NCBI GenBank assembly: GCA_027625915.1 | Contig: JANTQA010000070.1 | Location: 3,725,001-3,789,000, forward strand | DNA: 64,000 nt | Origin: Anaeramoeba flamelloides | Lineage: Eukaryota > Metamonada > Anaeramoebidae | Direction: 5' to 3' | Shown here: positions 33,076-44,785 of the stretch, one piece after another | Layout: each line of letters starts with the position of its first letter | Numbering within the stretch: the stretch's first letter is position 1 | Program-made: the position numbers and the translations under genes | Notes under the pieces: generated by a model | What the model saw: only the letters and a program-made list of their open reading frames with translations | Databases searched by the model: none | Told to the model about the DNA's origin: nothing

Positions 33076-33554
33076 AATCATTAGATTTTTCGAATAAACA
33101 AAACCTCCGTAAATCCTCATGGCCAACGGGTAAACTTCATGTAATTATTTTTTAATGGAAAAAAAATAAAATAAAATCATAATTTTTCCTGATTTTTATG
33201 GAATAAATTTTTTCAATATGGATACTATTTATATAGCCATTCCCAAAAAAGTGACTCAAAAAAGTTTCAAAAAAAATATCTTGATAATAGATTGTAAACC
33301 ACAATAGACCAATTTTAAGAACTTTATTATACAGATTTTTTTAGTCACATTTTTTAAAACAGTTTTGTTTTTTTTTTAAATTTAATCACACGCTTTTATA
33401 AAAAAAAAATGGAACTTGATTTCTAGTTTTTGTACTTTTTTTTTTTTTTCTCATTAAATTTGAATTTTGATGAAAAATGTCAATAAATATTAATTTCTGT
33501 TAAAAAAATAATAATAATAATAATAATAATAAAAATAAAAATGCAAAAACAAAC

Positions 33555-33920
33555 CGAGATTGGGTATTTTGATTCATCAAAAATTTGATATATTTTTGAT
33601 TTTTTTAGTTTTCGTTCTTTATGTTTTGGAATAATTAAATTTTTGATGGCCTTTGCTACGCATTTGAGTACAAATACTTTTTTAAGTTCTGTAATCGATC
33701 CTTCTGTTTTTTGTTTATCGATCCTTGAGTCTAAAGAAATTGTACGTGCTACTTTTACATGGTTTTTTTTGAATTTGTCAAGTGGAGTTGTTTTTCTAAT
33801 TTTTTTTTCATTGATAAATAGTGGATTTTCTGGTTTAATTTTTCTTTTTTCTATGAAATAATTTTTATAAGAATGGGTACATGAAAGGAAATAATAAATA
33901 ATCAAAATAAAGTTCATCAA
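33555..33920 (-). CDS. CCNY: Cyclin Y, exon 1 (N-terminal region)
   Basis: Encodes RTISLDSRIDKQKTEGSITE and KKVFVLKCVAKAIKNLI and KIYQIFDESKYPIS. It aligns with the human cyclin Y segment STIFLDDSTVSQPN, YTIKCVALAIYYHI and LLDIFDENLHPLS. It ends at a GTTTGT donor, phase 0, and joins exon 2 to read ESKYPIS-KKKNTRFEDPD. The first Met of the frame (33920) gives a hydrophobic start MMNFILIIYYFLS not seen in the family, which normally has a myristoylated Gly. An acceptor TTTCATAG near 33858 suggests that the true N-terminus is in a further upstream exon. So the upper limit of the exon is uncertain. Confidence 0.85.
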
Positions 33921-35403
33921 AGAAAATATAAATAGGAAATTAAATTAAAAAAAAAATCAACACTTATTTCCAAATTATAATCTGAAAAATAGTTTTTTAT
34001 TTTATTTCACAAATGATAAATTTTGAATTCATGAAAACTTGGTTTCACTCAAAATAAGCAATATTGGTTGTTTATTTGTTTTTTTTTAGTTAAAAAAAAA
34101 ATATTCAATTCTCAATAATTTTTTTTTTTTTCTTTAATTCACAAACCAATTTGATTTAGGTTTTTTTAAAAAAGTAAAGATCAAACAATTTAAAAAACTT
34201 CACACGAACTGTTTGATTTACTCTTTTTAATAGTTTAAGTGGGTTTTTTTAGAACTTTTGTTCGTAACTTTTTTATGATGAATTGATTAAAAGATACCAT
34301 AATTTAATAAATGAGATTGTGGGATTTGAAAAGATTTTTTAATCAACGAAGGATAATATTAAAAAAAATATCATCGTTAATTTAATTTCCATTAAACAAC
34401 AATAGAATCCCAATATTTGGTTTTCAAAAAAAAAATTATTTTCTTGAGAACTTATTGTGTTCTTTGCAGAAGTGCGGTTATTAAATATCAAACTTTAATT
34501 TTAATAATCATATTAACACATCGAGAGGAAGTGTCCGTTTTTTGATAAAGGTGCCTTTTGTGGGAATGGTAATTTACATCACTGATATTTGAATTATAAT
34601 GTAAAAAAATTTTCACTTCATTTCTCTATTTTATTGTTGCCACTTATATTTGCCAAGAAACTAAATTATTTCATTTTACCAAATATTTGTTAATTACTCT
34701 TTATTAGGAACGTTTAACGTTTTTTTTTTTTTCCTCTCATTTTAAAATCAGAATGTTGATTATCAACTTAAATCTTAATTAACAACCTTAAAAACCACAC
34801 ACTTGTTCCACAATTCTCGGGATATATGATATTTTTTTGAGATTTTAACAATAATGTTAACTGCATTTTTTCGCAAAAGTCGATGAAATTTAATGAACTT
34901 TTAAATAGTTACTGAATAAAAAAAAATAGAAAAAATAGATAAATTTCGGTATTTGAGGATTTTGAATCTCTTCTTTTTACAATTTAATGTATTGAGACTT
35001 GTTTTATTGTAATTTTTTTAGGTTCAAAAAAAGGTTTTTTGATTCATTTGCTAAAAATCAATTTTCAATAATTTGGAAAATTTCTTTTTTTCTACAAAAA
35101 ATGAGAAAAATTGAAAATGAAATTTCTTTGCTTTTAGATAACTCTTAAATTAAGATTGACTTTTTGAAAAAGATCCGTCAATTAATTTATTTTTTTTAAT
35201 TTTTAATCAAGAAATTTTTTAATCTTGTATTTGATAAAATGGCTCAAATAAATCTGATTCTTTTTATTCATCACTCACAAGTTAGCGAAATTTTATAAAT
35301 GTCTTTTTTTTATTTTTCACCATTTCATTTTCTTGAATGCATAAAAACACTTTTTTACCTTTTTCATTATTTTTTGATAATGAGTTTCTTCAACCCAATA
35401 TTC
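33921..35403. other. Intergenic upstream of cyclin Y, nothing recognised
   Basis: A/T-rich. A first cyclin Y exon may be here. A + frame at 35337-35543 overlaps the start of a family E element and is not supported. Confidence 0.35.
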
Positions 35404-36640
35404 AAGGTTTTGATGATAACTTGGATTATCAGGATATTTGTAATAAATTCATGATAATATTAAGAAAATCGCAACTGTTCTCACTTTATTGTGAAAAAAT
35501 CAATCATAAAATTGCTATAATCCTTATTATAGCGATAAAATAAAAATCGCGATAAAGAAAATTATTTTTTTTGAAATCACTTTACAAAAAAATCCACTGA
35601 ATTTTATAAAGCATTGAGACTTTTACAACACTTTTCCCCTTTAAAAATGTTTATCACTTTTAGTACTTTGTTATGAAAAATCATTAAAAATCGCAATAAC
35701 CCAAAAAATTGAGATCAAAAGAAAATTATATTTTTTAAATTAAAATTCATTTTTTTTTTTTTCACTTTTTTATTTTTCTACAAATGTAAAATCTCAAACG
35801 AATTTTATGATCAAACTAATAATCATCCATTTTAACGATATGATACTTGAATATAAAATAGTTGTGTTTTGATAAAATGGGGTTATTAATTTCAAAAGTT
35901 TAAATAATCAAAAAGAAAAAAGAGAAATTTCCTTTATATTGGTCATACATTAAAAAAAAACCTTTAAACTCTAGTTGGGCTTTTCTGTACAATGCAAAGA
36001 TAAGATAAGAAAAAGAGTAACAAAGGGGTGAACGAGTGTCCAAAAAATCTTAATAATTAGTGATAAATTGGCTGGGTTATTGTAAAAGCTTTGGTAAAAA
36101 TATACATCCTCTTTTGAACGTGAATAGAAAAAAGAAAATGTTTTAACCCAACAGTACATTCTTTAAAGAATGCAGAAGCGTTGGTTCTTTTAGAAGAATT
36201 TCTATTCATAGTAATTTATAAATTAATAGACTGATAAAATGTGATTTATCTTTAGTTGTTACGTTTGTTGATCTAAAAGGATCGATCGATATGTCAACAA
36301 AATCAAAATAAAATACAATGAAAAATCTTGATATGATTATTGGTTGAACCAAGTTTCTTTTTTATAGATTTTTTAAAATTCGAATTTTTTTTACAAGATC
36401 CTTTTTTTGATCGAACAAAATTTTTCTTTTTTAAAATATCATTGAATTAGCCCTAAAATTCTTCAACGATTATATCGCGAATACAATTTTGATTTTCATG
36501 ATGTTTTGGCATTTATCACGATTTTTAAATAATTATCACGATTTTATAGAATATCACAATTTTTTCATTTTAATCACGATTTTATGTAAATGTGGCTTTT
36601 TTATAACATTAATTACTTTTTATTAAGATTAATAATTATC
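35404..36640. mobile_element. Family E element, copy 2 (about 1.2 kb, decayed)
   Basis: Begins AAGGTTTTGATGATAACTTG. Both ends carry arrays of TCGCGA-like sites that have mostly become ATCACGAT. The interior matches the 52-kb copy in reverse orientation (for example TTTACAACACTTTTCCCC, TTCTTTAAAGAATG, GATCTAAAAGGATCGATCG, AATTAGCCC). The 62-codon frame on - (35971-36159) lies inside and is not convincing. Confidence 0.75.
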
Positions 36641-38099
36641 GTTTTTTTATACTTTATTATGAATTGAAAAAGATTTCGCCAAATCCTCTATTAATTCTAA
36701 ATGTGATAATTTTTTATAAAATAATATTTATAAATTCGGCTTTATCTCATTTCAAACATTTATATTAAAAAAAAATCAAAAAAATCGTGAGGCTTGCCTA
36801 TTGAAAAATAAATGAAACAAAATTTTCATTCAGCTTTTCGAAAATAAAATAAAATTTAATAAATCTAAGAAAAATTGAAACTCTTGAAGATTTAAAATCA
36901 GTTATATTCTTGGTTTTCTCTTTTAGAGTGGGAACTTTGATGATTTTTATAATTTTCTTTCAATTCTTCTTTCTTTTTTTTGTTTTTTTTTTCTATAAGC
37001 TGAATGAAAATTTTGCTCGGTTTATTGTTCAATTAACATTATTGATAATGAAAAAAAAAAAAAACAAGATCTTGACAAAATGAATTGAAAATGAAATTCT
37101 ACTGATTTAATTAAACCCTTCCTTATTGAACATTTGTAGAAAATTTAAATTTTTTTAATTGATAATTAATGACTACATTTTCACTCAAAACCGGTGAAAT
37201 TGTGATAAAAACGCTCTTGAAAGAGTTCTGTAATCTCAGTTAAATTTACACACTAAGAATTTCTTTTATAAAAAATGGGAAATTTTAACAATTTTCACAA
37301 TTTTAACTCTTCTATATTAGATCCATGCCAAAATTTGATTTATATATTTTATAACTTCCATTCCAAATCTATAAAACATAAAACAATCTCTGTGGTTGTT
37401 CTATAGATTGTTTTTAGTTACTTTAAAAGGTTTGTTATGGTCAAAAATTTGAAATTGTTCTTGACGACAAGAATAGGTTAATCCATACAATACTTTCAAG
37501 ACTTTTTCGAACTTCCAGACTGGCAGTCTGCAAGATTTCAGTCTCTAATATTCTTTCATATTTTTTCAAATTTCAAATACTTGACACAGACTTTTATAAG
37601 TCCTAAAAAGGGTAAAAAATAAAAAAAAACAAAAGATAACATTTTGAAATTTAATTGAAATTTTTGAAAGTTATTCTAAATAAAAAATATATGTAAACTT
37701 TCAAGAACCTGAAACTCTTTTTATGAAAACCTGAAAAGTGGAAAGTTGTTTAAATTACATGTTTTTAAAAGATTTTGAATGATAAAAACTTCTAAATTGA
37801 AAGTTATTGAATTTTTGATCTTGGAATTCCTTTCAAAATTTGAAACAATTTCAAAAAAACAAAGTGTTGTTAAGTTTAAAAAGTGACTACAATTTTTGTG
37901 CTATTTTTGTAGTGTTGAAAATCCCTCAAGTCATTTTTTTAAAAATTTTTCCTTCAAAAATCTATTTGGTATTTTTTTTTGTTTGTTGCTATTGAAATTT
38001 AAAATTAGAGATTTTTTTGTCCAATTTCTTCAGAAATCCTTTCAAATTTGGGTGTATGTTGTTTTTCAACTTTGAAACTTTGTATTTTTTTCGTCCAAT
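36641..38099. other. Intergenic, nothing recognised
   Basis: No supported ORF. Part of 37650-38100 resembles, in reverse, the inner part of family F copy 3 (57.04-57.53 kb), so the element ending at 38185 may begin in this interval. Confidence 0.35.
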
Positions 38100-38186
38100 T
38101 TCTTTCAGAATGAAAATTCTTTTTGAGGCGTGGATGTAAAATAGCACAATAACTCAACACATTTCCAGGGTGGAAACGTAGTCCTT
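38100..38186. mobile_element. Family F element end (partial)
   Basis: Complement reads CTAAGGACTACGTTTCCACC followed by TGTTGAGTTATTGTGCTATT, matching the left end of the 57038 element (TTAAGGACTACGTTCCCACC, GGTTGAGTAATTGTGTTATT). Opposite end not found. Confidence 0.65.
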
Positions 38187-38894
38187 AGCATTGTTGGTAT
38201 TTTCAGATTCAAAGGATAAAACTTTTGATCTCTCATCATCTTTTTGTTGTCTCTTATTGTTTTACACTTATCATTCTGTTGTAAGAAACAAAAGAGAAAT
38301 TAATCTTTAATAACACTGCATAAGATGCTTATAGGATGGAAACGAGCAAATTAGAGTTAAAATGATCTCTTTGATAAATGATTCTAGGTTAAAGTTAACC
38401 AAAAAATTCAAGTGGAAATTTGTTCCCATTTAATAACCAAATGCTATTCAAGCTAATTTTGATAAATTTCAAGTTGTAAATTGAAATTGGTTATTGTCTT
38501 ATTATTTGAGGAAATCCAGTTTGTTGTTTATATTTGAGTATTCTGGTTCAGTTAACAGTTCTGAAAGAAAAAAAATATGAAAGATTTTTAGCAAAAGAAA
38601 AAGAGATCAAATTTTCTCCTCTTTAAATTTCAAAGTTCAACATTGTTTTTTGAAACAAATTTCTTGATCGAGGTATTTAATAAACTTAAAGAATCTTTTA
38701 TTAGCCATCTCGGAAACACAACTTGTTTATTTCTTTTGTTGTAGCTCATAAAAAAAAATCAATTACAAAAATTTCATTTTGAACACAGAAAAAAAAAAAA
38801 AAATATTTTAAATGTAAGCGATACATTGATCATTCAAATAATAAATTACTGTTGTGAATTGATTTAAAGAGTTATAATTTAGGTTGCTAATTAC

Positions 38895-39872
38895 CAGCAT
38901 AGAATTTATTAAAACTTTTTCTCCTCTCGATTTTATCAATTACCAGCAAAAGAGGTACAGACTGAATAAAAAAGTGATAATTAATATTTCACAAAATTAA
39001 TTTCATCCTTGAAATTGATGATTTTTAACGTTCCAAAATCAACTCACAACGGAAATTCCATTCGCAAAGCCATCAGTTGAATCTTTTGTGTTGTTTGCAA
39101 AAATAAAATAATTTGTATGGTCTTCTTTTGGAACACCAAAGCATTGAATTTTGAAAAAAGTTATTTTTTCAATTTCGACCTCCATACGAGTTTCGAAAAG
39201 TGTACTACAAATTGTTTTTCGTTCGACGATTTTGATTTGAACAAACAAAAAAGAGTTGTAAAATTTGTTATCAAAACAATTTTTGGAAAAATTATCGAAA
39301 CAAAAAGAAAATCCAAAAAAAAAAAGAGAAAAGAAAATATTGTAGAAATAACAAGTACCTGTTGATTTAGAACTTTGACGAAAAGTAAGAATTTGAATCT
39401 CTGATTGTTGGTTCAATTTTGATTTTTTTTTTGTTACAGTGCTAATTTTTTCCTTGCTTTGCTTTTTTGTTTTGCTTTCCTGCGATTTAATGAAAGTAAG
39501 TTGGTTTACATGATGAGATTCTCCTTTGCTAATTTTTTGGCAGTTCTCTTGTTCTGAACTGGAGAAAAAATCTCGAGAGCTTGGTGACTCAGAGGAAGTC
39601 GAAGAATATGATCCTGTGAAAGTGCTTGAGAGGGATCCTTTTCTTAACCTGGAATTTGGGCTTGACGACGACGACGAAGAAGAAGAAGAAGAAGAAGAAG
39701 AAGACGAAGAAGTTGTGGACGATAGTGTTGATGACAGGGAATCTGTGTTGGTTAAACTTTCGGTCAGAACGCTACTTGAATAAGAGCCTTTGTACTTGTT
39801 TTTGGAACTTTTTTTGGTTGAAATCTCAAAAGAATTACTATTCTCAGTTCCTGGAGTATTCGTGTTGCTCAT
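38895..39872 (-). CDS. Ser-rich protein gene, at least three exons
   Basis: ATG at 39872. First exon to about 39359 encodes a Ser/Thr/Lys-rich region with a run of about 19 Ser and then KKQSKEKISTVTKKKSKLNQ. A donor AG-GTACTT follows; the frame happens to stay open through a pyrimidine-rich stretch that looks intronic. A second exon (from about 39204 to 39048) encodes EVEIEKITFFKIQCFGVPKE and NYFIFANNTKDSTDGFANGI. It ends at a strong GTGAGT donor, phase 0. A third (38895-38961, after TTATTCAG, phase 0) reads SVPLLLVIDKIERRKSFNKF. Terminal exons compete: 38630-38749 (VVFPRWLIKDSLSLLNTSIK) or about 38501-38564 (ELLTEPEYSN), both phase-compatible. The first intron's acceptor phase does not fit cleanly. 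I do not recognise the family. Confidence 0.5.
39660..39715 (-). repeat. Trinucleotide GAC/GAA repeat coding poly-Ser
   Basis: On + it reads GACGACGACGACGAAGAAGAA and so on; on - TCG/TCT codons give about 19 consecutive Ser. Confidence 0.9.
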
Positions 39873-42029
39873 AACAATAATTCACTTGAGAGTTTAAAAG
39901 GGAGAAAATATTTCAAATGAATTATTCAAACAAGCAAGTTAAAAAAATGATTACAAAATTATTTCTGTTTTTAAATTTTGTGCTTCATTTTTGGTACAAG
40001 TTATTTGGGTGTCACTGGCAACAATTAAACTGTTTAAAAAAAGTTTACAAAAGAGTTTGCTTCTTTGATTAAAAATCTTTTGGCCCTTAATTTAAAATTA
40101 AGTAAAGATCCCGTTTTTATGTATACTGCAAGATTTCGTTCCTTTTTAAATGGTAATTAGAGAAAAAAATTGAATTTTTTAATTTAATAAATGATCACAT
40201 TTTATAAAAATTAACTGGATTTTGAGAAACGATAGCATACCTTTTTGTCTGTCGGATTCTAAGATTATAATCAATTTTTCTTTTTTTTTTTTTCAACAAA
40301 AGAAAAGGAAAAACTCAACATTTTGAGACTGAACCAAAAAACAAATCTTTTTTTTTCATTTTTAATTTTGTAAAAAAATTTTTAAGGGATTTATGATCAC
40401 ACAAGACCAAACGAAAATACTATGTATGGTTCTGTCAAGTAATATGACTTCAATTTTTCCAGGAAAATCTGTTAAAATTTCCCTGTTAATTAACTGTTTT
40501 TTTATTTGAAATTAGTGAAATATTTTTTCAAATTAACGAGTTTATTTTGTGTATTTGTTGTCAAAAAACATATGAAAAAAAAGTTTTTTAAATATTTATA
40601 AAACAGTGGAAAATATCTTTGGAACTATTTTTAGAAGTTTTTGTTATTTTTTGATTGATATAAAAAAATATCTTTGTGAGATATTGAATTATTATTGAGA
40701 TTGTCTTTATCAAATATTATCTTTTTTAAGTGTAAAAACATTCTTATCCCCAAATGTGAAATTGTAATTTACTTAATTAGAGTTTTCAAAGAATAGTATC
40801 TAAAATCATTTAATGTGGTCCTGAAAATGAGAAATCGGAAAAAAAGAGAAATTATAATGTTTTTTAAAATTTTTTCACTTAAACTAAAGAAATATATTTT
40901 TCTTGACTTTGTTACTAGGTAGGATTCAAAAATGAATTCTAAAGAATTTTCAGTTTTAAAGAAAAAATATTCTAATTAATGATTAAAATTAGTTGATTTT
41001 AATCTATTTTGAACTTTTTATTAATTATTTTTATTTATCAATTGTTTAATTACCTTAATCGTTAAAAACAAAAAAAAAAAAACAAAAAAAGAAAGCAAAA
41101 TATTTTATTTCAGCAATTATCACTTATTAAATAATAAAAAAAGAACGAGTATAGTAATATATCTATTTCAAAAAAGTCAAATATTTTATTTGACTGGTGA
41201 AAACATAAACTTTGTTTCAATCAAAGTTGCTCCAAAAAATTTTTCCAATATCAATTATTTTTTGAATCAATCCTTGAAGAACAAATAAGAAATAAGTAGA
41301 ATAATACAGATCAAATAATTGTAGATATATATATGAAGTTAAACACAAAATCAACAAAGTTCTTTGACAATTAAAAAATTTTTATTCTTAGTTCCCTATT
41401 TAGAAAAACAATGATGTTTATTTTGATATTCAATTGAATATCCAAATAAAATTCTAATCAACATATATAATACCTCTTTAATCATTTTCACCGTTTCAAT
41501 CCTATTATAATAATAATTTTTTCAAATTGATTATTTTCCTTGTCATAAAAAAAGTTTGGAATTGAATTAAGTGTAAAAAAAACATTAAAAAAGCAAAAAA
41601 TGTTAAAAAAATTTTTTCCATAATAAACTTTTCAAAATTAATTACTTCTATTATATATTCAAAACCTTGAATCAAAAGTAAATTACCAACATTAACTGTC
41701 CTCGTTTGACTGAAAAATAGTTTATTTGAATTGTTGGTTGTTTAAACAGTTTTATTATTCATCGTCATTAAGAACATCATAATACACTGATGTAATATTA
41801 GAACATTTTTTTTATTACAGTTATTGATTTGACGTATTGAAATTTCCATTAACAAAATCAAAATTTAAAAAAAAAAACAACATATTGATTTCATCATTTA
41901 TTTTAATAATTTCTTTTATTTTGTATTTCAAAAACATATTTTTTATTGAACTAATTTTTTCTCAATAATCTTTTATTCTTTTAAAAATATAATACTGACT
42001 TCGAAAATCAATAAAGTATAATATTTTGA
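39873..42029. other. Intergenic, nothing recognised
   Basis: A/T-rich interval without supported ORFs or assigned repeats. Includes the presumed promoter of the Ser-rich gene. Confidence 0.4.
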
Positions 42030-42215
42030 ATTTTTTTATCACGATATTATGGCAATTATCACTATTTTTAGACAATTTGTGAGATTTAAATGATTATCCT
42101 GATTTTTATCTAATTTCATTTTTTTTTGTATTCATATCACTTTTTTGTAACCTTAATTACTTTTTATTAATATGAATCACCCATTGTAATAATTTTTTGT
42201 ATTTTGATAAAGATT
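42030..42215. mobile_element. Family E end fragment (copy 3)
   Basis: Matches one end of the 35.4-kb copy: TTATCACGATATTATGG, ATCACTATTTTTAGACAA, GTAACCTTAATTACTTTTTA. The TCGCGA sites have decayed to ATCACGAT or ATCACTAT. Confidence 0.6.
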
Positions 42216-43715
42216 TTAGCAAATCCAAAAATATTCAATTCTAAGAATATAAAAATAATTACTTAAAAAAATCTATATTATAACTGTTTTTGAATTTTTA
42301 AAAATAAATCGAATAGAATAATATTATTAATAATAAATATCTTGAAAATTTTCAGATCTAAAAGTGAAAAATGAAATTTATTTTCAATAGCACAAATTAT
42401 TTGGTATTTCAGGTTTAATGTTTATAAGAAATTTGGAAATTAAATTTATTTTTTTTTTTCTGAAAATTTAATAAATAAATTCTTTTTGATATAAAAATAT
42501 TTATAAATAAGAATAAAAAGATTATTAAAATTGATATTCAATAAAAAATCATTAAAATTAATTTTTATCATTAATTTATTCATTTTTATTTGTTTTTTAA
42601 GTATGATTTGGTTAAAAGAAAAGTCGATACATTAAATCAATAATAGCGAGAACAAAAATGTAATAATATTTTAGCAAGTAATTTATTTTTCAACTATTTG
42701 GTAATTTTTTCTTTTCTACATTTTATAAAAAAATAAACAAATTATAGTAAAAAAATATACAAATTTTGGTACATAGTGCCCTAATTTTCGGAGTCGTGGA
42801 ATACCAATTTATTAATCACAGTTTGTGGAATCTTATTATTAATAATCTTTCTATAGGTTTTTACTCCTCCTGTTTCAGGATGTGGATAATTTTTAATTTG
42901 GTCATGTAAATGATATAATATTTTTTACTTTAATGTTTTAATTATTTTTCTTCTTCTTCTTTTCTATTTAGTAGATTTTATTTGATTACTCCTTTCCCAC
43001 CATAAATAAAAAAAAAAACAAATTAATTTTTACTAAAAGTTTTAATTTGAAGTTTATTTTTTTACACTTTTTTTGAAGAACAAAGATTTCGGTCGATTCA
43101 CCTAAATCTTCTAACTATTCATTAATAAAAATAAAAATTAATTTTCGTTGGGGATGTTTAAGCTGTATTTTTGTTTATAAGATGTGTAAACTTTGGTCTC
43201 ATAAAGAGGGTTTTTATTCTAGTCAACCCTTCATAGAAAATTAAGATCAGTATAAAGTGAAATTTTTTTTTTATTATAATTTCAAAGTTGATGATATTGG
43301 ACATATCTTGTAAATTAATGTATAATTAGTAAAATTCAAAGTAGATGGATTAATTTAGGATAAATAAAAATCAAAAAAAAATATCAAAATTTCTGCTGAA
43401 TACTATTTTTTAAAACAAAGAAAACAAAATATCATATGTTTAACTAAACTTTTTACATGAATATCTTCAATATATTGGATGATTTTTAGTTTAATAGTTT
43501 ACTTATCTGGGCGAATCAAACTTTAAATAAAAAGAAAAATTATTATTATTAAAAATTTTGTTTAATTTCTTTTCTAACATTTCGTAAAAAAAAAAAATTA
43601 AAACTCCAAAGTTTTAATTTTTATTTTTATTTTTTTAAATTTAGCACTCATGGATGAAGTATAATTTAACCAGGTATTTTGTGGAATTGTTTCTGAAAAG
43701 ACAAATTAAAATTAA
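42216..43715. other. Intergenic, nothing recognised
   Basis: A/T-rich; no supported coding or family repeat. Confidence 0.4.
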
Positions 43716-43928
43716 CTAATATAATTTATCTTCAATTATTAAACATGGATATTCAGATAATTTGGAGAAGATAACTTTTAATAATTTTACAATTTCATAT
43801 TCTCGATTTGGTATTAGAAGGTATGAAAATTCTACTTTACTTTTCTCTTCTTCTTCTTTTTTTTTGAACTCAAACTGTTTTGGAACAATAATTAAGATTT
43901 TATTATCTTTTGATTCTATAAGGCAAAC
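43716..43928 (-). CDS. Possible terminal exon, unidentified gene
   Basis: Follows an acceptor CGAGTTACAG (43929-43938) and runs 70 codons to TAG at 43716. Reads VCLIESKDNKILIIVPKQFE, a Lys/Glu patch, then YLLIPNREYEIVKLLKVIFS and YPCLIIEDKLY. Good amino-acid balance and alternating hydrophobic pattern suggest real coding. A candidate upstream exon at 44305-44352 (LKIEFPSGFKFMKNL between CCTAG and GTAAAA) does not match in phase, so another exon would be needed. It lies just 3' of the kinase gene on the same strand but is separated from it by the kinase stop. No family recognised. Confidence 0.4.
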   Translation of the reverse strand, partial: VCLIESKDNKILIIVPKQFEFKKKEEEEKSKVEFSYLLIPNREYEIVKLLKVIFSKLSEYPCLIIEDKLY

Positions 43929-44785
43929 CTGTAACTCGAAAAAATTGAAATAATTCATTAATAGGCTGAAATTTAACTTTGCTCAGAATTAAATTGGCAA
44001 TATATTATTTTTAATCTTCGAAACTATTTTTTTCTTTTTTTCAATACTAAAAATAAAATGAAATTAGATCAAAATATAGAAAACCAAATATCAATATTGA
44101 TTTTTTTGATTATTTGATAAAAAATAAAAATTTAAAACCCTTAACAAATTGAACATTTGTTTAATATATTCTAGTTTATTTTTTTGAACAAATTATGAAA
44201 ATTTTATATTTTCTACTGTTTTCTAAATTTCTATTCAAAGAGGAGTCTTATCATAACCAAAAAAAAAATCTCAGATAGGATTTTTTAACTTAATTTTTTT
44301 TTACAAGAGATTTTTCATAAATTTAAATCCTGATGGGAATTCTATTTTGAGCCTAGGTAAAGTAAGTTAAGTCTTAGTATTATATTTTGTACTTTTAATA
44401 AATTTTGTGCAATTTCTTCTTCATTTTGAAATAGTTAATTTCTCAATTAATTATTGATCAATTGAACTAATTTATATACCAACCTACAAAATAAATAAAA
44501 AAAAATATTTCTTAGTGTTTTTGATTGGTTTTCGCCCCAAATAAATAAGTACAATATTCCTAATCTATTGGTTATAACAAAAAATAAAAAAATGAAAGAA
44601 AGAAAAATAGAAAAAAATTAATTTTTATTATTTTATTTATAGATAACAAAAAATATTTTCATATTTCTTTTAGATTAATACAACTAATAACAATTCTAAA
44701 AACAAAAAATAAAATCAACTCATTCATTGTATGTATTTCATTTTAATCCTTTTCTTAAAAAAAAAAAAAAAATAAATAAAGCTAA

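Larger units (their letters stand above)
31777..33554 (-). other. Cyclin Y intron 1 (1.8 kb) with SINE, minisatellite and fold-back element
   Basis: Donor GTTTGT at 33554, acceptor TTATAG at 31777, phase 0. Contains an (ATA)n run at about 33504-33532, family G fold-back DNA (32546-33075), a degenerate minisatellite (32440-32545) and a SINE on the opposite strand (32074-32438). Confidence 0.8.

Noticed and set aside
35971-36159. 62-aa ORF inside the family E element
   Set aside because: No conserved counterpart in the 52-kb copy of the element.
39526-39874. + strand acidic ORFs opposite the Ser-rich gene
   Set aside because: Created by the GAC/GAA repeat; the - strand has the Met start and splice signals.
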